In this document: piece after piece, positions 23,525 through 33,177 of the stretch
How the letters are laid out: every line of letters begins with the position of its first letter
Numbering within the stretch: the first letter of the stretch is position 1
NCBI RefSeq assembly: GCF_013393385.1
Contig: NZ_AP023239.1
Span: 2,852,001 to 2,916,000 of the forward strand
Reading direction: 5' to 3'
DNA length: 64,000 bases
From: Paenibacillus sp. URB8-2
Lineage (GTDB): Bacteria; Bacillota; Bacilli; Paenibacillales; Paenibacillaceae
Notes under the pieces: generated by a model
The model's database searches: none
What the model saw: the letters and a program-made list of their open reading frames with translations, nothing else
What the model was told of the DNA's origin: nothing
Program-made: the position numbers and the translations under genes

Positions 23525-24860
23525 CCGGCGGCTTCAGATAGTCGCTGTACAGATCGCTGCGGAGCGGTGAGGCAAAGGCTGCGGCGTAGGCCGCTGAAGC
23601 CTGAAGATCCCGCGTAAGCTGGGGATGGGAGCTAAGCGCCGGCCGAATAATGACGGGGAGAGAGGCGCTTTGCTTCATTTTTTTTAGCAGAATTCTGCCG
23701 CTCTCCCGGAAACCGAGAACCCGGATATATCCCGGACCTTTCGAGAGGGCGCCAGGCGAGAATTCTTCCTTGCCGTGATTCAGCAAAATATGCAGCAGCA
23801 TTCGCTGAAGCCGGGTGCGGGTGTAGCGTTTGCTCTTCAAGGCGGAGAGCAGACCATCAACCGTGAACCGCTCAAGCTCCGGTACAATCCGCAGGAGACG
23901 GTTCTCCAATCCTTCACCCACATCCAGCAGTCCGCCAAGCTCGGCGGCTGAGCGGGTGGAGAGAAGGTGAAGCAGCGGGGACCGGAAGCTCTCCCAATCG
24001 AGCGGCCCCCGGCCTTCCTCCTGCTCATGCCGAAGGATGCTCAGGCTGTCTTCCGGCATGTAGCCTTCAAGAGATCCGCCTTCCCGCAGCAGTCCGCGCA
24101 GCGCCGTTGCGCTGGCGATCGAGGTTCCGGAGCGGAGCGGTTCGTGAAAGCCCGCTCCGAGGCGGGGAACGGTCAGCGGAACGATCCCGCTGCCCAGCCG
24201 CCGCAGGGCGATCAGGTAATGAAGGCCGAGGCTGTTGTTCGGTCCGCGCAGCAGATCCTCCAGGCCGCTCCCGTTCATTGGGGAAGCGGAGCCGGCACCC
24301 GCTCCGGACATGTCTGCCGGACCAGCAGTCCGGTCGGCAGGTCCTTCAGCAGGTCCTTCGGCGCCTGCGACAACGCCATCCGGGCCGCCTTCTTCAAGGC
24401 GGTCCCGCCATGCAAGCGCCGCCGCCGCGCTGTAAGCGGCGGGAAAGCCCTCGCCGAGCGCAAGACGCCGGCGGATTTCGCCCTGAAGCGGGCCGCTTTC
24501 CTCGGCGAGAAAGCGCGCCAGCGGCAGCAGCTGCGAGGGGCTGCCGGACTCGGAGCCGAAGCACAGGCTGTCCACGACGCCTGTCGCTTCAAGCAGCGCA
24601 ACCGCGCCAAAGGCGAACCACTCCGCAGGCTGGACGGCGTAAGCGACCGGAAGCTCGATCACCAGGTCGGCGCCCATGAGCAGGGCCATTTCGGTGCGAG
24701 CCCGCTTGCTTACGGCCGCGGGCTCGCCGCGCTGGGTGAATGGGCCGCTCATCACGACGATGGAGCGGGATGCGCCGGACAGTCTTTTGGCTTCTCTGAA
24801 GTGATGGACATGCCCGTTATGTAAAGGGTTGTATTCGGCAATAATTCCTACTGTCGACAC
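23514..24860 (-). CDS. tmcAL: tRNA(Met) cytidine acetate ligase
   Basis: A 448-residue nucleotidyltransferase-like enzyme (YlbM) that uses acetate and ATP to form N4-acetylcytidine at the wobble position of elongator tRNA-Met. N-terminal signature GIIAEYNPLHNGHVHHF; then VVMSGPFTQRGEPA and ADLVIELPVAYAVQPAEWFA. A Gly/Ala/Pro-rich stretch of about 40 residues interrupts the protein near residues 170-215 (AEGPAEGPADRTAGPAD ...), not typical of the family. The start ATG at 24860 lacks a strong ribosome binding site. Confidence 0.92.
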   Translation of the reverse strand: MSTVGIIAEYNPLHNGHVHHFREAKRLSGASRSIVVMSGPFTQRGEPAAVSKRARTEMALLMGADLVIELPVAYAVQPAEWFAFGAVALLEATGVVDSLCFGSESGSPSQLLPLARFLAEESGPLQGEIRRRLALGEGFPAAYSAAAALAWRDRLEEGGPDGVVAGAEGPAEGPADRTAGPADMSGAGAGSASPMNGSGLEDLLRGPNNSLGLHYLIALRRLGSGIVPLTVPRLGAGFHEPLRSGTSIASATALRGLLREGGSLEGYMPEDSLSILRHEQEEGRGPLDWESFRSPLLHLLSTRSAAELGGLLDVGEGLENRLLRIVPELERFTVDGLLSALKSKRYTRTRLQRMLLHILLNHGKEEFSPGALSKGPGYIRVLGFRESGRILLKKMKQSASLPVIIRPALSSHPQLTRDLQASAAYAAAFASPLRSDLYSDYLKPPVMV

Positions 24861-24998
24861 ACAGGGTTCACTCCTGTTCTGTATATGGGTTCGCCTTGGC
24901 TAAAGTGTACAAAAGCTCCGTCAAAACGTCCCGAATCGGTTACTAATAGTTATAACATAAATCTTCCCTCTTTCTGCAACAATATAAAGGGAAAATGG

Positions 24999-25028
24999 TT
25001 GACAAAGGTCATGAATGGTAGGTATAAT
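24999..25028 (+). promoter_or_regulatory. Promoter of ylbN-rpmF
   Basis: TTGACA, 18-bp spacer, TATAAT: perfect SigA hexamers, about 28 bp before the ylbN start codon. Confidence 0.85.
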
Positions 25029-25055
25029 AAATTTTGTTTGTTTGGAGTGATATCT

Positions 25056-25568
25056 ATGAAGTTTCACTTTCGCAAAATCGCAAATGCCGACGGACCTTTG
25101 CACTTCCACGAGAATGTGGATGTCAGCGAAGCCGTCAAAGGACGCAAGGATATTTTGACTGTATCGCCGTTATTAGCCGATCTCGATGCGCTGCCCGCGG
25201 CTGCGGATCTCGTAACCGTGGAGGGTAAGCTGAGCGGAGATGCGGACATGCTATGTGCGCGTTGCTTGAATCCTGTCAAGAGCCATATGGATATTCCTTT
25301 TGCCGAGACGTTCAAGTGGAGTAAGGAACCGGCCGAGCCGGAAGAAGAGGAAGACGAGGATCTGAACTACGTGACCGATGAAGCCGTGGATCTGGTGCCT
25401 TATGTCGAGGAAAGCTTTCTTCTCCATTTGCCGCTTTCCGTGCTCTGCACCTCAGACTGCAAGGGACTCTGTCCCACATGCGGGAAGAATTTGAACGAAG
25501 GCGCCTGCAGTTGCGACAACACCGTAATCGATCCGCGTCTCGCCGGATTGAAAGATTTTTTCAAATGA
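25056..25568 (+). CDS. ylbN: YceD/DUF177 family protein
   Basis: A 170-residue protein with an acidic middle (EPAEPEEEEDEDLNYVTDEAVDL) and the family's cysteine pairs CARC and CTSDCKGLCPTCGKNLNEG ... CSC, a likely zinc site. YceD homologues act in 23S rRNA processing or accumulation and are almost always next to rpmF, as here. The ATG at 25056, preceded by TTTGGAGTGA, fits the family N-terminus (MKFHFRKIA). Confidence 0.9.
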   Translation: MKFHFRKIANADGPLHFHENVDVSEAVKGRKDILTVSPLLADLDALPAAADLVTVEGKLSGDADMLCARCLNPVKSHMDIPFAETFKWSKEPAEPEEEEDEDLNYVTDEAVDLVPYVEESFLLHLPLSVLCTSDCKGLCPTCGKNLNEGACSCDNTVIDPRLAGLKDFFK

Positions 25569-25625
25569 GACGATGAAATGAACAACCCGTCTTTACGGGT
25601 TCACTTGAATAAGGAGGTGGAACAC

Positions 25626-25799
25626 ATGGCAGTACCTCAACGTAGAACGTCCAAAACACGCCGTGACAAGCGTCGCACGCACTTTAAGCTGGTTGTGCCG
25701 GGCATGGTGAAATGTGAACAATGCGGAGAATTGAAGCTTGCTCACCACGTATGCAAAGTGTGCGGAACGTACAAAGCTAGAGAGATCATCAAACAATAG
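25626..25799 (+). CDS. rpmF: 50S ribosomal protein L32
   Basis: A 57-residue ribosomal protein with the full signature [17 protein letters not shown] and an intact zinc ribbon (CEQC ... CKVC), so it is the zinc-binding form. AAGGAGGTGG lies 5 nt before the ATG. It is co-transcribed with ylbN, 57 bp downstream. Confidence 0.98.
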   Translation: MAVPQRRTSKTRRDKRRTHFKLVVPGMVKCEQCGELKLAHHVCKVCGTYKAREIIKQ

Positions 25800-25818
25800 T
25801 GATCTTTCTGAACAAAGT

Positions 25819-25853
25819 AGTACTTCATCTATCGGTGAGGTGCTATTTTTTTT
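25819..25853 (+). terminator. Terminator of ylbN-rpmF
   Basis: AGTACTTCA pairs with TGAGGTGCT (with wobbles) and is followed by ATTTTTTTT. Confidence 0.8.
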
Positions 25854-25954
25854 GCGGGCATAACGTAGGCAGGGTATCAGGCAGCTTGTGTCAGGAGATT
25901 TTTCGCCGGATCACGGTTTTGAAGTCAATGCTTTATTTTTCCGGCATCATGCTT

Positions 25955-25982
25955 TATACTACATATTAGTACCAGGTTCTAA
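25955..25982 (+). promoter_or_regulatory. FapR operator at the fatty-acid operon promoter
   Basis: TTAGTACCAGGTTCTAA (25966-25982) is a 17-bp dyad with one mismatch and matches the FapR box of Bacillus. A TATACT at 25955-25960 places the start point inside the operator, the standard geometry for repression relieved by malonyl-CoA. The -35 is weak. Confidence 0.8.
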
Positions 25983-26080
25983 ATTGTGAATTTTTAATTG
26001 CTTCCATATAAATTGCGGCCGTTCAGAGGCCGGTCATTGCTTAGACGAGCACGGACGGGAGGTGAACCGCCATCGAGCGC

Positions 26081-26677
26081 GTGTCGAAAAAAGAACGCCA
26101 GCAGCTGCTGTTGCAGATTATTGCGGACAACCCTTTTGTCACGGACCGCGAGCTTACACGGCAGTTGAAGGTTAGCATACAGACCATCCGCCTGGACCGT
26201 ATGGAACTCGGGATTCCGGAGCTGCGGGAGCGTATGAAGCAGATGGCGGAGCATTCCTACGATCAAGTGCGCTCTCTTCCTCCGGATGAAGTGGTCGGGG
26301 ATATCGTCGATTTGCAGCTCGACAAGAGCGGGATCTCGATCTTTGAGATTCGTGAAGAGCATGTCTTCTCAAGAAACGGTATCGCCCGGGGCCATTACGT
26401 GTTCGCGCAGGCCAATTCGCTTGCGGTTGCCGTAATAAACGATGAAATTGCGCTTACGGCCTCGGCCGATATCCGTTTTATACGCATGGTCCGGCTGGGA
26501 GAGAAATGCATTTCCAAGGCTTATGTCCGCTCGCTGGCGGGCCGCAGGGGCAAGGCCGAGGTCGACGTATTCACCTATGTCGGCGAAGAGATGGTCTTTC
26601 AGGGCCAGTTCGTCGTGTACCGGTCCGCGGCGGAAGAATACAGCGAAGGGGGAAGCCGAAGTGCAGATCGCCATTGA
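26081..26677 (+). CDS. fapR: Fatty-acid/phospholipid synthesis repressor FapR
   Basis: A 198-residue repressor. The N-terminal helix-turn-helix (residues 1-45, [19 protein letters not shown]) is joined to a hot-dog-fold effector domain that binds malonyl-CoA. It controls its own operon through the operator at 25966. The GTG at 26081 gives MSKKERQQ but lies 18 bp beyond the best ribosome binding site. An ATC three codons upstream (26072) sits at ideal distance from GGGAGGTG and would add the family-like prefix ERV. The end overlaps plsX by 17 bp. Confidence 0.93.
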   Translation: MSKKERQQLLLQIIADNPFVTDRELTRQLKVSIQTIRLDRMELGIPELRERMKQMAEHSYDQVRSLPPDEVVGDIVDLQLDKSGISIFEIREEHVFSRNGIARGHYVFAQANSLAVAVINDEIALTASADIRFIRMVRLGEKCISKAYVRSLAGRRGKAEVDVFTYVGEEMVFQGQFVVYRSAAEEYSEGGSRSADRH

Positions 26678-27650
26678 CGCCATGGGCGGGGATCATGCGC
26701 CCGAGTGCAATGTAGAGGGTGCCTTGTCCGCGGCTGCGGAATGGAAAGATACGCAGATCGTGCTGGTAGGCGATGAAGCAAGGCTTGCGCCGCTGCTTAA
26801 AGACAAGCCTTCTAATGTGACGGTTCGCCATGCAAGTGAAGTAATCGGGCCTGATGAGGAGCCCGTCAAAGCCGTACGGCGAAAAAAGGATTCATCCATG
26901 GTTGTTGCGGGAAGAATGGTTAAGGAAGGCGAAGCCGAGGCCATGATATCCGCAGGCAATACGGGAGCTCTCATGACGACGGGGCTGCTTGTCGTCGGAA
27001 GAATGAAGGGCATCGAGCGCCCGGCGCTTGCGCCTATGATTCCGACCCTCGACGATGTCGGCGTGTTGGCTTTGGACCTCGGCGCGAATATGGACGCCGA
27101 GCCGCAGCATCTGGCGCAGTACGCGCTGATGGGAAGCATCTACCGCAGCAAGATGCACGGTATTTCGCAGCCGCGCGTAGGGCTGCTGAACGTCGGCGCG
27201 GAGCCCGGCAAGGGGAACAAGCTGACAAAGGAAGCATACCCGCTGCTGGAGCAGCTTGCGGGCATCAACTTTGTCGGCAACGTGGAAGCGCGTGACGTTC
27301 TAACGGGAAGCTGCGATGTGCTCGTCTGCGACGGCTTTGCCGGCAATATTTTGCTGAAGTCGCTGGAAGGGACAGCAGGTGCGATTTTTGCCCTGCTCAA
27401 AGAGCAGTTCAGCCGTTCCCTTAAGACCAAGCTTGGAGCGGCGATGCTTATGCCTGAACTGAGAGGACTTAAGGGCAAGATGGATTACAAGGAGCACGGC
27501 GGCGCGCCGCTGCTCGGTTTAAGCGGTCTCGTCGTGAAGGGACATGGGTCATCTGACGGCAATGCCATTAAGAATGCGGTCCGGCAGGCGCGGCAGGCAC
27601 TCTCGTCGGGTCTTGTGCCAAGCATATCCAAGGAAATTAGCGGGAAGTGA
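26661..27650 (+). CDS. plsX: Phosphate acyltransferase PlsX
   Basis: A 329-residue enzyme that converts acyl-ACP and phosphate to acyl-phosphate for phospholipid synthesis. The GTG start at 26661 ([15 protein letters not shown]) is fixed by the family N-terminus and the upstream GAAGGGGGA. Motifs seen: [11 protein letters not shown] and [12 protein letters not shown], then [15 protein letters not shown]. Overlaps fapR and fabH, so it is translationally coupled in the FapR operon. Confidence 0.96.
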   Translation: MQIAIDAMGGDHAPECNVEGALSAAAEWKDTQIVLVGDEARLAPLLKDKPSNVTVRHASEVIGPDEEPVKAVRRKKDSSMVVAGRMVKEGEAEAMISAGNTGALMTTGLLVVGRMKGIERPALAPMIPTLDDVGVLALDLGANMDAEPQHLAQYALMGSIYRSKMHGISQPRVGLLNVGAEPGKGNKLTKEAYPLLEQLAGINFVGNVEARDVLTGSCDVLVCDGFAGNILLKSLEGTAGAIFALLKEQFSRSLKTKLGAAMLMPELRGLKGKMDYKEHGGAPLLGLSGLVVKGHGSSDGNAIKNAVRQARQALSSGLVPSISKEISGK

Positions 27651-28648
27651 GTGACAATATGAAGAGCTTACGTCCGGTCGGTATTATCGGCACTGGAAAG
27701 TATGTGCCCGAGAAAATATTGACCAACAGCGATTTAGAAAAAATAGTGGAAACGAACGATGAATGGATTGTTAGCCGCACAGGCATTCGGGAGCGCCATA
27801 TCGCCGCTCCGGATCAAGCGACCTCCGATCTGGCTTACGAGGCTTCGCTCCGCGCGCTGGCTTCGGCGGGCATGAAGCCCGAGGATCTGGATCTGATCAT
27901 TGTGGCAACGATTACGCCCGACACGACATTCCCTTCTACGGCTTGCATTCTGCAGGATAAGCTAGGTGCGAAGGGCGCAGCGGCATTTGACCTGTCTGCG
28001 GCCTGCTCCGGTTTCGTATACAGTCTAGCGACGGCGGTCGGCTTCATTCAGAACGGCATGTATAACAACGCCCTGATTATCGGTGCGGACTCGTTATCCA
28101 GGATTACGGATTATACGGACCGCAACACTTGTGTTCTATTCGGGGACGGCGCGGGAGCGGTCATTGTCGGCGAAGTGCCGGAAGGACGGGGATTCAAATC
28201 CTTTGATCTCGGCGCGGAGGGCGCAGGCGGCCCGCTTCTGAGACTCGAAGGCGGCGGCTCACGGCTGCCCGCTTCGGTAGAAACAGTAGAAGGCAAGAAG
28301 CATTTTATCTACATGAACGGACGGGAAGTGTTCAAGTTCGCTGTCCGGGTAATGGGTGCGGCAACGGAGAAGGTGCTGGGTAAAGCGGGTCTTACGAAGG
28401 AAGACATCGATCTCTTTGTACCGCATCAAGCGAATATACGCATTATTCAGTCAGCAATGCAGCGTCTCGATCTTCCGCCGGAGAAGTGCGTTATTAATGT
28501 AGACAAATATGCGAACACCTCGGCCGCATCCATACCGCTTGCCCTGGTGGAAGCGGCGGAAGAGGGACGGATAAAAGAAGGCGACACCGTCCTCATGGTC
28601 GGCTTCGGCGGCGGCCTGACTTGGGGCGCTTCCATATTGACTTGGTAA
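27647..28648 (+). CDS. fabH: 3-oxoacyl-ACP synthase III
   Basis: A 333-residue condensing enzyme that starts fatty-acid synthesis from acyl-CoA and malonyl-ACP. The catalytic triad is visible: Cys in AACSGFVYS, His in VPHQANIRI and Asn in YANTSAASIP. In Bacillales it prefers branched-chain primers. The GTG at 27647 overlaps plsX; an ATG four codons on is an alternative with GGAAGTGA upstream. Confidence 0.96.
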   Translation: MSDNMKSLRPVGIIGTGKYVPEKILTNSDLEKIVETNDEWIVSRTGIRERHIAAPDQATSDLAYEASLRALASAGMKPEDLDLIIVATITPDTTFPSTACILQDKLGAKGAAAFDLSAACSGFVYSLATAVGFIQNGMYNNALIIGADSLSRITDYTDRNTCVLFGDGAGAVIVGEVPEGRGFKSFDLGAEGAGGPLLRLEGGGSRLPASVETVEGKKHFIYMNGREVFKFAVRVMGAATEKVLGKAGLTKEDIDLFVPHQANIRIIQSAMQRLDLPPEKCVINVDKYANTSAASIPLALVEAAEEGRIKEGDTVLMVGFGGGLTWGASILTW

Positions 28649-28669
28649 GTGAAAGGGAGTAATAGCATA

Positions 28670-29593
28670 ATGGGTAAAATCGCATTCGTATTTCCCGGAC
28701 AGGGCGCGCAGGCAGTCGGCATGGCGAAGGATGTATATGAAGCTGTGCCAGACGCCCGTGCGATATTTGAAACAGGCGATGAGGTTCTCGGCTTTCCGCT
28801 CAGCACACTCGTATTCGAGGGGCCTGAAAGCGATCTTAAGCAGACAGCCAACACACAGCCCGCGCTGCTTACCGCAAGCGTAGCCTATCTGGAAGCACTG
28901 AAGGGCAAAGGCCTTACGCCGGATTACGTGGCGGGCCACAGCCTGGGAGAATACAGCGCCCTGGTGGCGGCAGGTGTCCTGACCTATGAGGACGCCGTCA
29001 AGCTTGTACGTCTGCGCGGCCGGTTTATGGAAGAGGCCGTGCCGGGCGGGCAGGGCGCGATGGCTGCCGTACTGGGAGCCGAGCGTGAGGCGCTGGCCGA
29101 GCTGTGCCGAAGCGTATCCGAACAGGAAGGCCCCGTTGAGCTGGCGAACGTCAACTGCCCGGGTCAGATTGTCGTATCCGGCTCGCAGGCGGGCGTGAAC
29201 GCGGTCGTTCAGCGGGTGAAGGAAGCGGGCGGCAAGCGGGCGATCCCGCTGGAAGTGAGCGGTCCTTTCCATTCCTCCTTGATGAAGGAGGCGGCGGAGC
29301 GCCTGGCGGGTGAGCTTGCCAAGACGGAATTCAGTGCTCCGTCCGTTCCGGTTGTTGTCAACGTTACCGCCCTTCCCGTTAGCGATCCGGAGGAGATCCG
29401 AGAGCTGCTGGTCCGGCAGGTGTATTCACCGGTGCTGTGGCAGGACTCCGTGGAACAGCTGATTGCAGAAGGCGTGGATACGTTCGTTGAGATCGGTTCC
29501 GGCAGCGTGCTTGCCGGTCTTATCCGCAAAATCGACAAGAACGCCAAAGTGATCAATATCAACAGTCTGGCAAGTATTGAGGCTCTTGCCTGA
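28670..29593 (+). CDS. fabD: Malonyl-CoA:ACP transacylase
   Basis: A 307-residue acyltransferase loading malonate on ACP. The nucleophile motif GHSLGEYSAL and the N-terminal FVFPGQGAQ are intact, and the catalytic His lies in GPFHSSLM. ATG at 28670 with AAAGGGAG upstream; the frame is open to 28649 but those codons cover the ribosome binding site. Confidence 0.96.
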   Translation: MGKIAFVFPGQGAQAVGMAKDVYEAVPDARAIFETGDEVLGFPLSTLVFEGPESDLKQTANTQPALLTASVAYLEALKGKGLTPDYVAGHSLGEYSALVAAGVLTYEDAVKLVRLRGRFMEEAVPGGQGAMAAVLGAEREALAELCRSVSEQEGPVELANVNCPGQIVVSGSQAGVNAVVQRVKEAGGKRAIPLEVSGPFHSSLMKEAAERLAGELAKTEFSAPSVPVVVNVTALPVSDPEEIRELLVRQVYSPVLWQDSVEQLIAEGVDTFVEIGSGSVLAGLIRKIDKNAKVININSLASIEALA

Positions 29594-29650
29594 ACCAGTG
29601 ATTCGAACCGCGCAGATAAGTTTTACGGAATATGAAAGGGGACTATAAGT

Positions 29651-30400
29651 ATGTTCTCAGCATTGCGGGGCCAGACGGCCCTCGTTACCGGCGCTTCGCG
29701 CGGCATCGGTCGCAGCATCGCGCTGGCGCTGGCGGAGTACGGCGTCAAGGTCGCCGTGAACTATTCCGGCAGCGAAGATGCGGCGCGGGAGACCGTGGAA
29801 CGCATCGCGGAGCTTGGCTCCGAAGGAATCGCGCTCCGGGGGAATGTCGGCAGCACCGAACAGGCGGAAGGTCTTGTTAAAGAGACCCTTAACGCTTGGG
29901 GGCGTATTGATATACTCGTCAATAACGCCGGCATTACAAGGGACAACCTGATTATGCGGATGAAAGAGGAAGAGTTCGACCAGGTCATTGAGACGAATCT
30001 CAAAGGCGTGTTCAACTGTCTGAAGGCGGTCACCCGCCCGATGATGAAGCAGCGCTATGGCCGGATCATTAACATTTCCTCCGTTGTCGGCGTGACGGGC
30101 AATCCAGGGCAGGCGAACTATTCGGCGGCGAAGGCCGGCATTATCGGATTGACCAAATCGGCTGCGCGCGAGCTTGCTTCCCGCGGCATAACGGTCAATT
30201 GTATTGCCCCGGGCTTTATCGACACCGATATGACCCGCCAGCTGTCCGAGGAAGTGCGCTCCGACCTGGCCAAGGGTATTCCGCTTGCCCGTCTCGGCCT
30301 GCCGGAAGAAATTGCGTCGGCCGTCCTCTTCCTGTCATCGGAGGGAGCGGCATATATGACGGGCCAGACTCTCCATGTGGATGGCGGCATGTATATGTAA
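29651..30400 (+). CDS. fabG: 3-oxoacyl-ACP reductase
   Basis: A 249-residue short-chain dehydrogenase that reduces 3-oxoacyl-ACP with NADPH. The TGASRGIG cofactor loop is at 14-21, NNAG at about 89-92, and the catalytic Ser-Tyr-Lys appears as ISSVVG and YSAAKAG. GAAAGGGGA precedes the ATG. Operon member between fabD and acpP. Confidence 0.96.
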   Translation: MFSALRGQTALVTGASRGIGRSIALALAEYGVKVAVNYSGSEDAARETVERIAELGSEGIALRGNVGSTEQAEGLVKETLNAWGRIDILVNNAGITRDNLIMRMKEEEFDQVIETNLKGVFNCLKAVTRPMMKQRYGRIINISSVVGVTGNPGQANYSAAKAGIIGLTKSAARELASRGITVNCIAPGFIDTDMTRQLSEEVRSDLAKGIPLARLGLPEEIASAVLFLSSEGAAYMTGQTLHVDGGMYM

Positions 30401-30521
30401 AGTTATAAGAAGCCCCTTGCCGGGGTTTAAAGTACGGGAATGGTCTCCGTAAAGCGTTTTTTTCGCTCTATGGTATTTTGAACTCATATCTCGTATAATA
30501 CCAAAAGAGGAGGTGAACCGG

Positions 30522-30755
30522 ATGTCCGATGTATTGGAGCGTGTAAAGCGCATTGTCGTCGACCGCTTAGGAGCCGACGAAGCCGAAGTCACACTGGAAG
30601 CGTCTTTCAAAGATGATTTGGGAGCTGATTCTCTAGATGTTGTAGAATTGGTTATGGAATTGGAAGATGAATTCGATTTGGAAATCTCTGATGAAGACGC
30701 AGAGAAAATTACGACCGTGGGTGAAGTTGTAAACTACATACAATCTCATACCTAG
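30522..30755 (+). CDS. acpP: Acyl carrier protein
   Basis: A 77-residue acidic carrier. The 4'-phosphopantetheine attachment Ser lies in [12 protein letters not shown]. The ATG at 30522 follows GAGGAGGTGAACC, a near-perfect ribosome binding site. A TATAAT occurs at 30494-30499 without a good -35, so an extra internal promoter is possible but weak. Confidence 0.97.
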   Translation: MSDVLERVKRIVVDRLGADEAEVTLEASFKDDLGADSLDVVELVMELEDEFDLEISDEDAEKITTVGEVVNYIQSHT

Positions 30756-30771
30756 AGTCCTTTGCTTAAAG

Positions 30772-30925
30772 AGTCCCGTACCTGCTTAAGGCGGGACTTC
30801 TCCTCATTTTTACAGCGACTAACGCTTTGCGAAAGATACGCTTTGATAAGCGTATTTCCAAGGAAAATAACAAACCGCCGCCTTTTTCGCGGCGTTTGCA
30901 ATTTATATAGTGGTAAATAAGAGAG
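30772..30925 (+). terminator. Hairpin series between acpP and fabF
   Basis: Three stems follow acpP: AGTCCCG/CGGGACT (30772-30798), ATACGCTT-TGAT-AAGCGTAT near 30836-30856, and CGCCGC-CTTTTTC-GCGGCG near 30881-30900. The first ends in a T-rich stretch and probably terminates part of the transcription, allowing high acpP relative to fabF and rnc. Confidence 0.5.
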
Positions 30926-30957
30926 AATTCAAAGCTTACAGTAAACAGATGGGGTGA

Positions 30958-32202
30958 ATGCGTTTGAGTCATAGAGTGGTTGTTACCGGTATGGGCGTGA
31001 TGACAGCGCTGGGGAAAGATTTGGAGACATTTTGGGACAGCCTGATGAACGGGAAGTCCGGCGTCTCTACAATCGAAGCCTTCGATGTCAGCGAATATAC
31101 AACGCAGATTGCAGCTTCGATTAAAGATTTTGATCCTGAGGAACTGTTCGGCCGCAAGGAAGCCCGCAAGATGGACCGTTTTGTCCAATTCGCCCTCGCA
31201 GCAGGACAGCAGGCGCTGAATGACAGCGGTCTTGTGATTGGCGAAAACATTGAAGCCGAGAGATTAGGCGTATCCGTCGGCTCGGGTATAGGAGGACTTG
31301 GCACTTGGGAAGACCAGCATAACCTGCTGCTTGAAAAAGGCCCGAAACGTGTCAGCCCGTTCTTTATTCCGATGATGATCGCCAACATGGGTTCGGGACA
31401 GTTGTCCATCAGCCTCGGAGCGAAGGGACCCAATACGACGCAGGTAACCGCCTGCGCGACGGGAAGCCACGCTATCGGCGATTCGCTCCGCATGATTCAG
31501 CGCGGCGACGCGGACGCCATGATCTGCGGCGGCGCGGAAGCGACGATCCGTCCGACGGGTATGGCTGGTTTCTGTGCGATGAGAGCGATGTCCACGCGCA
31601 ATGATGAACCGGAAAAGGCGAGCCGTCCGTTCGACACGGACAGAGACGGATTTGTCATGGGCGAAGGCGCCGGCATTCTGGTGCTGGAATCCCTGGAGCA
31701 TGCGCTTCAGCGGGGCGCCCGTATCTACGCTGAGGTTATCGGCTACGGGTTGAGCGGAGACGCCCACCATATGACCGAGCCTGATCCGGAAGGCGCGGCC
31801 CGCTGCATGAAGATGGCGATCCGCGACGCAGGCATTCAGCCGGAGGAAATCGATTATATCAACGCGCACGGCACCTCGACACCCGTAGGGGACAAGTCCG
31901 AGACGACAGCCATCAAGAAGGCGCTGGGCGACCATGCGTACAAGGTGGCTATCAGCTCCACGAAATCCATGACTGGCCATCTGCTTGGAGCGGCCGGCGG
32001 TGTTGAGGCGATCATTTGCGGACTTTCCCTGCAAAAGGGAATAATCGCTCCAACGATCAATTTGGATAATCAAGACCCCGATTGCGATCTGGACTATGTT
32101 CCGAATACGCCGCGCGAAGCGGATCTGAACATCGTGATGTCCAACTCGTTCGGATTTGGTGGACATAACGCTACCGTTATTTTGAAAAAATACAATCAGT
32201 AA
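30958..32202 (+). CDS. fabF: 3-oxoacyl-ACP synthase II
   Basis: A 414-residue elongating condensing enzyme. Cys in [13 protein letters not shown], His in [11 protein letters not shown] and His in [15 protein letters not shown] form the Cys-His-His active site. The ATG at 30958 lies very close to GGGGTGA; the TTG two codons later has better spacing. 12 bp upstream of rnc. Confidence 0.96.
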   Translation: MRLSHRVVVTGMGVMTALGKDLETFWDSLMNGKSGVSTIEAFDVSEYTTQIAASIKDFDPEELFGRKEARKMDRFVQFALAAGQQALNDSGLVIGENIEAERLGVSVGSGIGGLGTWEDQHNLLLEKGPKRVSPFFIPMMIANMGSGQLSISLGAKGPNTTQVTACATGSHAIGDSLRMIQRGDADAMICGGAEATIRPTGMAGFCAMRAMSTRNDEPEKASRPFDTDRDGFVMGEGAGILVLESLEHALQRGARIYAEVIGYGLSGDAHHMTEPDPEGAARCMKMAIRDAGIQPEEIDYINAHGTSTPVGDKSETTAIKKALGDHAYKVAISSTKSMTGHLLGAAGGVEAIICGLSLQKGIIAPTINLDNQDPDCDLDYVPNTPREADLNIVMSNSFGFGGHNATVILKKYNQ

Positions 32203-32214
32203 GGAGACCGTGCG

Positions 32215-32931
32215 ATGAATGGGGACCTGAAGCAATTGCAAAGTCAACTTCATATTCAATTCCACGATTCTCAGCTGCTGAAGCAGGCTTTTACCCATGC
32301 GTCCTATGTCAATGAACACCGCTTCAACCAGCACCAGGACAATGAACGCCTTGAATTTTTGGGCGACGCCGTCCTGGAGCTGACGGTTTCCGAATATTTG
32401 TACAATCTGCTTCCGGATCGGCCGGAAGGTGAATTAACCAAGCTGCGGGCCGCTATCGTCTGTGAGCCCTCGCTGGTCAAATTCGCCGAGAACCTCGGCT
32501 TTGGCCGCTACGTATTGCTTGGCAAAGGCGAAGAACTGACGGGAGGACGAACCCGGCCGGCGCTGCTGGCGGATGTGTTCGAGTCCTTCGTTGGAGCGCT
32601 TTTTTTGGATCAGGGTTTGGAAACGGTGCGTGGGTTTCTGGCTGAATATGTACTCCCTTTGGTGGAGACGGACGGCAAGCTGCTGTTAGGGGTAAACGAC
32701 TTCAAGACAGAACTGCAGGAATTGATTCAGCATCACGGTATGGGCACCTTGGAATATCGGATTATTGAGGAACGGGGACCGGCTCATGAACGCGAATTTG
32801 TCTCCGAAGTAAGCATGGCCAGCCGTACCCTTGGCCGGGGAAGCGGCCGCTCGAAGAAGGAAGCAGAGCAGCAGGCTGCTGCAGCTGCGCTACTGCGTCT
32901 GAAAGAGGACGGGTCTGAGAAAATGGGCTAA
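32215..32931 (+). CDS. rnc: Ribonuclease III
   Basis: A 238-residue double-strand-specific endoribonuclease. The catalytic signature [20 protein letters not shown] lies at about 43-62, with a further acidic motif [19 protein letters not shown], and a C-terminal dsRNA-binding domain ([14 protein letters not shown] ... [14 protein letters not shown]). AAGGAGACC ribosome binding site. In Bacillus it is followed directly by smc; here a 13-kb block intervenes. Confidence 0.97.
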   Translation: MNGDLKQLQSQLHIQFHDSQLLKQAFTHASYVNEHRFNQHQDNERLEFLGDAVLELTVSEYLYNLLPDRPEGELTKLRAAIVCEPSLVKFAENLGFGRYVLLGKGEELTGGRTRPALLADVFESFVGALFLDQGLETVRGFLAEYVLPLVETDGKLLLGVNDFKTELQELIQHHGMGTLEYRIIEERGPAHEREFVSEVSMASRTLGRGSGRSKKEAEQQAAAAALLRLKEDGSEKMG

Positions 32932-32963
32932 CACAGACACAGTATAATATGGTCAAACGCAGC

Positions 32964-33019
32964 AGAGCAGCAAAGGTCTGAATCCGGCGTACAAACGGAA
33001 CTCAGACCTTTGCTGCTCT
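32964..33019 (+). terminator. Strong terminator after rnc
   Basis: An 18-bp stem from AGAGCAGCAAAGGTCTGA and its exact complement, with a 20-nt loop, followed by TTTTT. It ends the fatty-acid operon at rnc and marks the left edge of the hydrogenase block. Confidence 0.92.
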
Positions 33020-33096
33020 TTTTCGAATTATAACGGAAATGCCCAGGAATTTAAGAATAACAGTTGGAAACGGATGGATAAGTGTTAATTTATGGA

Positions 33097-33125
33097 TTGA
33101 CAAGATTTTTGGAAAAGTCTAACAT
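33097..33125 (+). promoter_or_regulatory. Promoter upstream of the DUF2294 gene
   Basis: TTGACA, 17-bp spacer, TAACAT. The predicted start is near 33132. It probably begins the formate/hydrogenase transcript or a short leader transcript. Confidence 0.6.
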
Positions 33126-33177
33126 GTAATTAATTAAATAAAATCCCATAAAAAGATGGATATTGTGGGGTGTTTGG

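Noticed and set aside
24107..24679. Long plus-strand open frames inside tmcAL
   Set aside because: They are GC-rich shadows of the real minus-strand gene, with Arg/Ala/Gly-heavy composition and no ribosome binding site.
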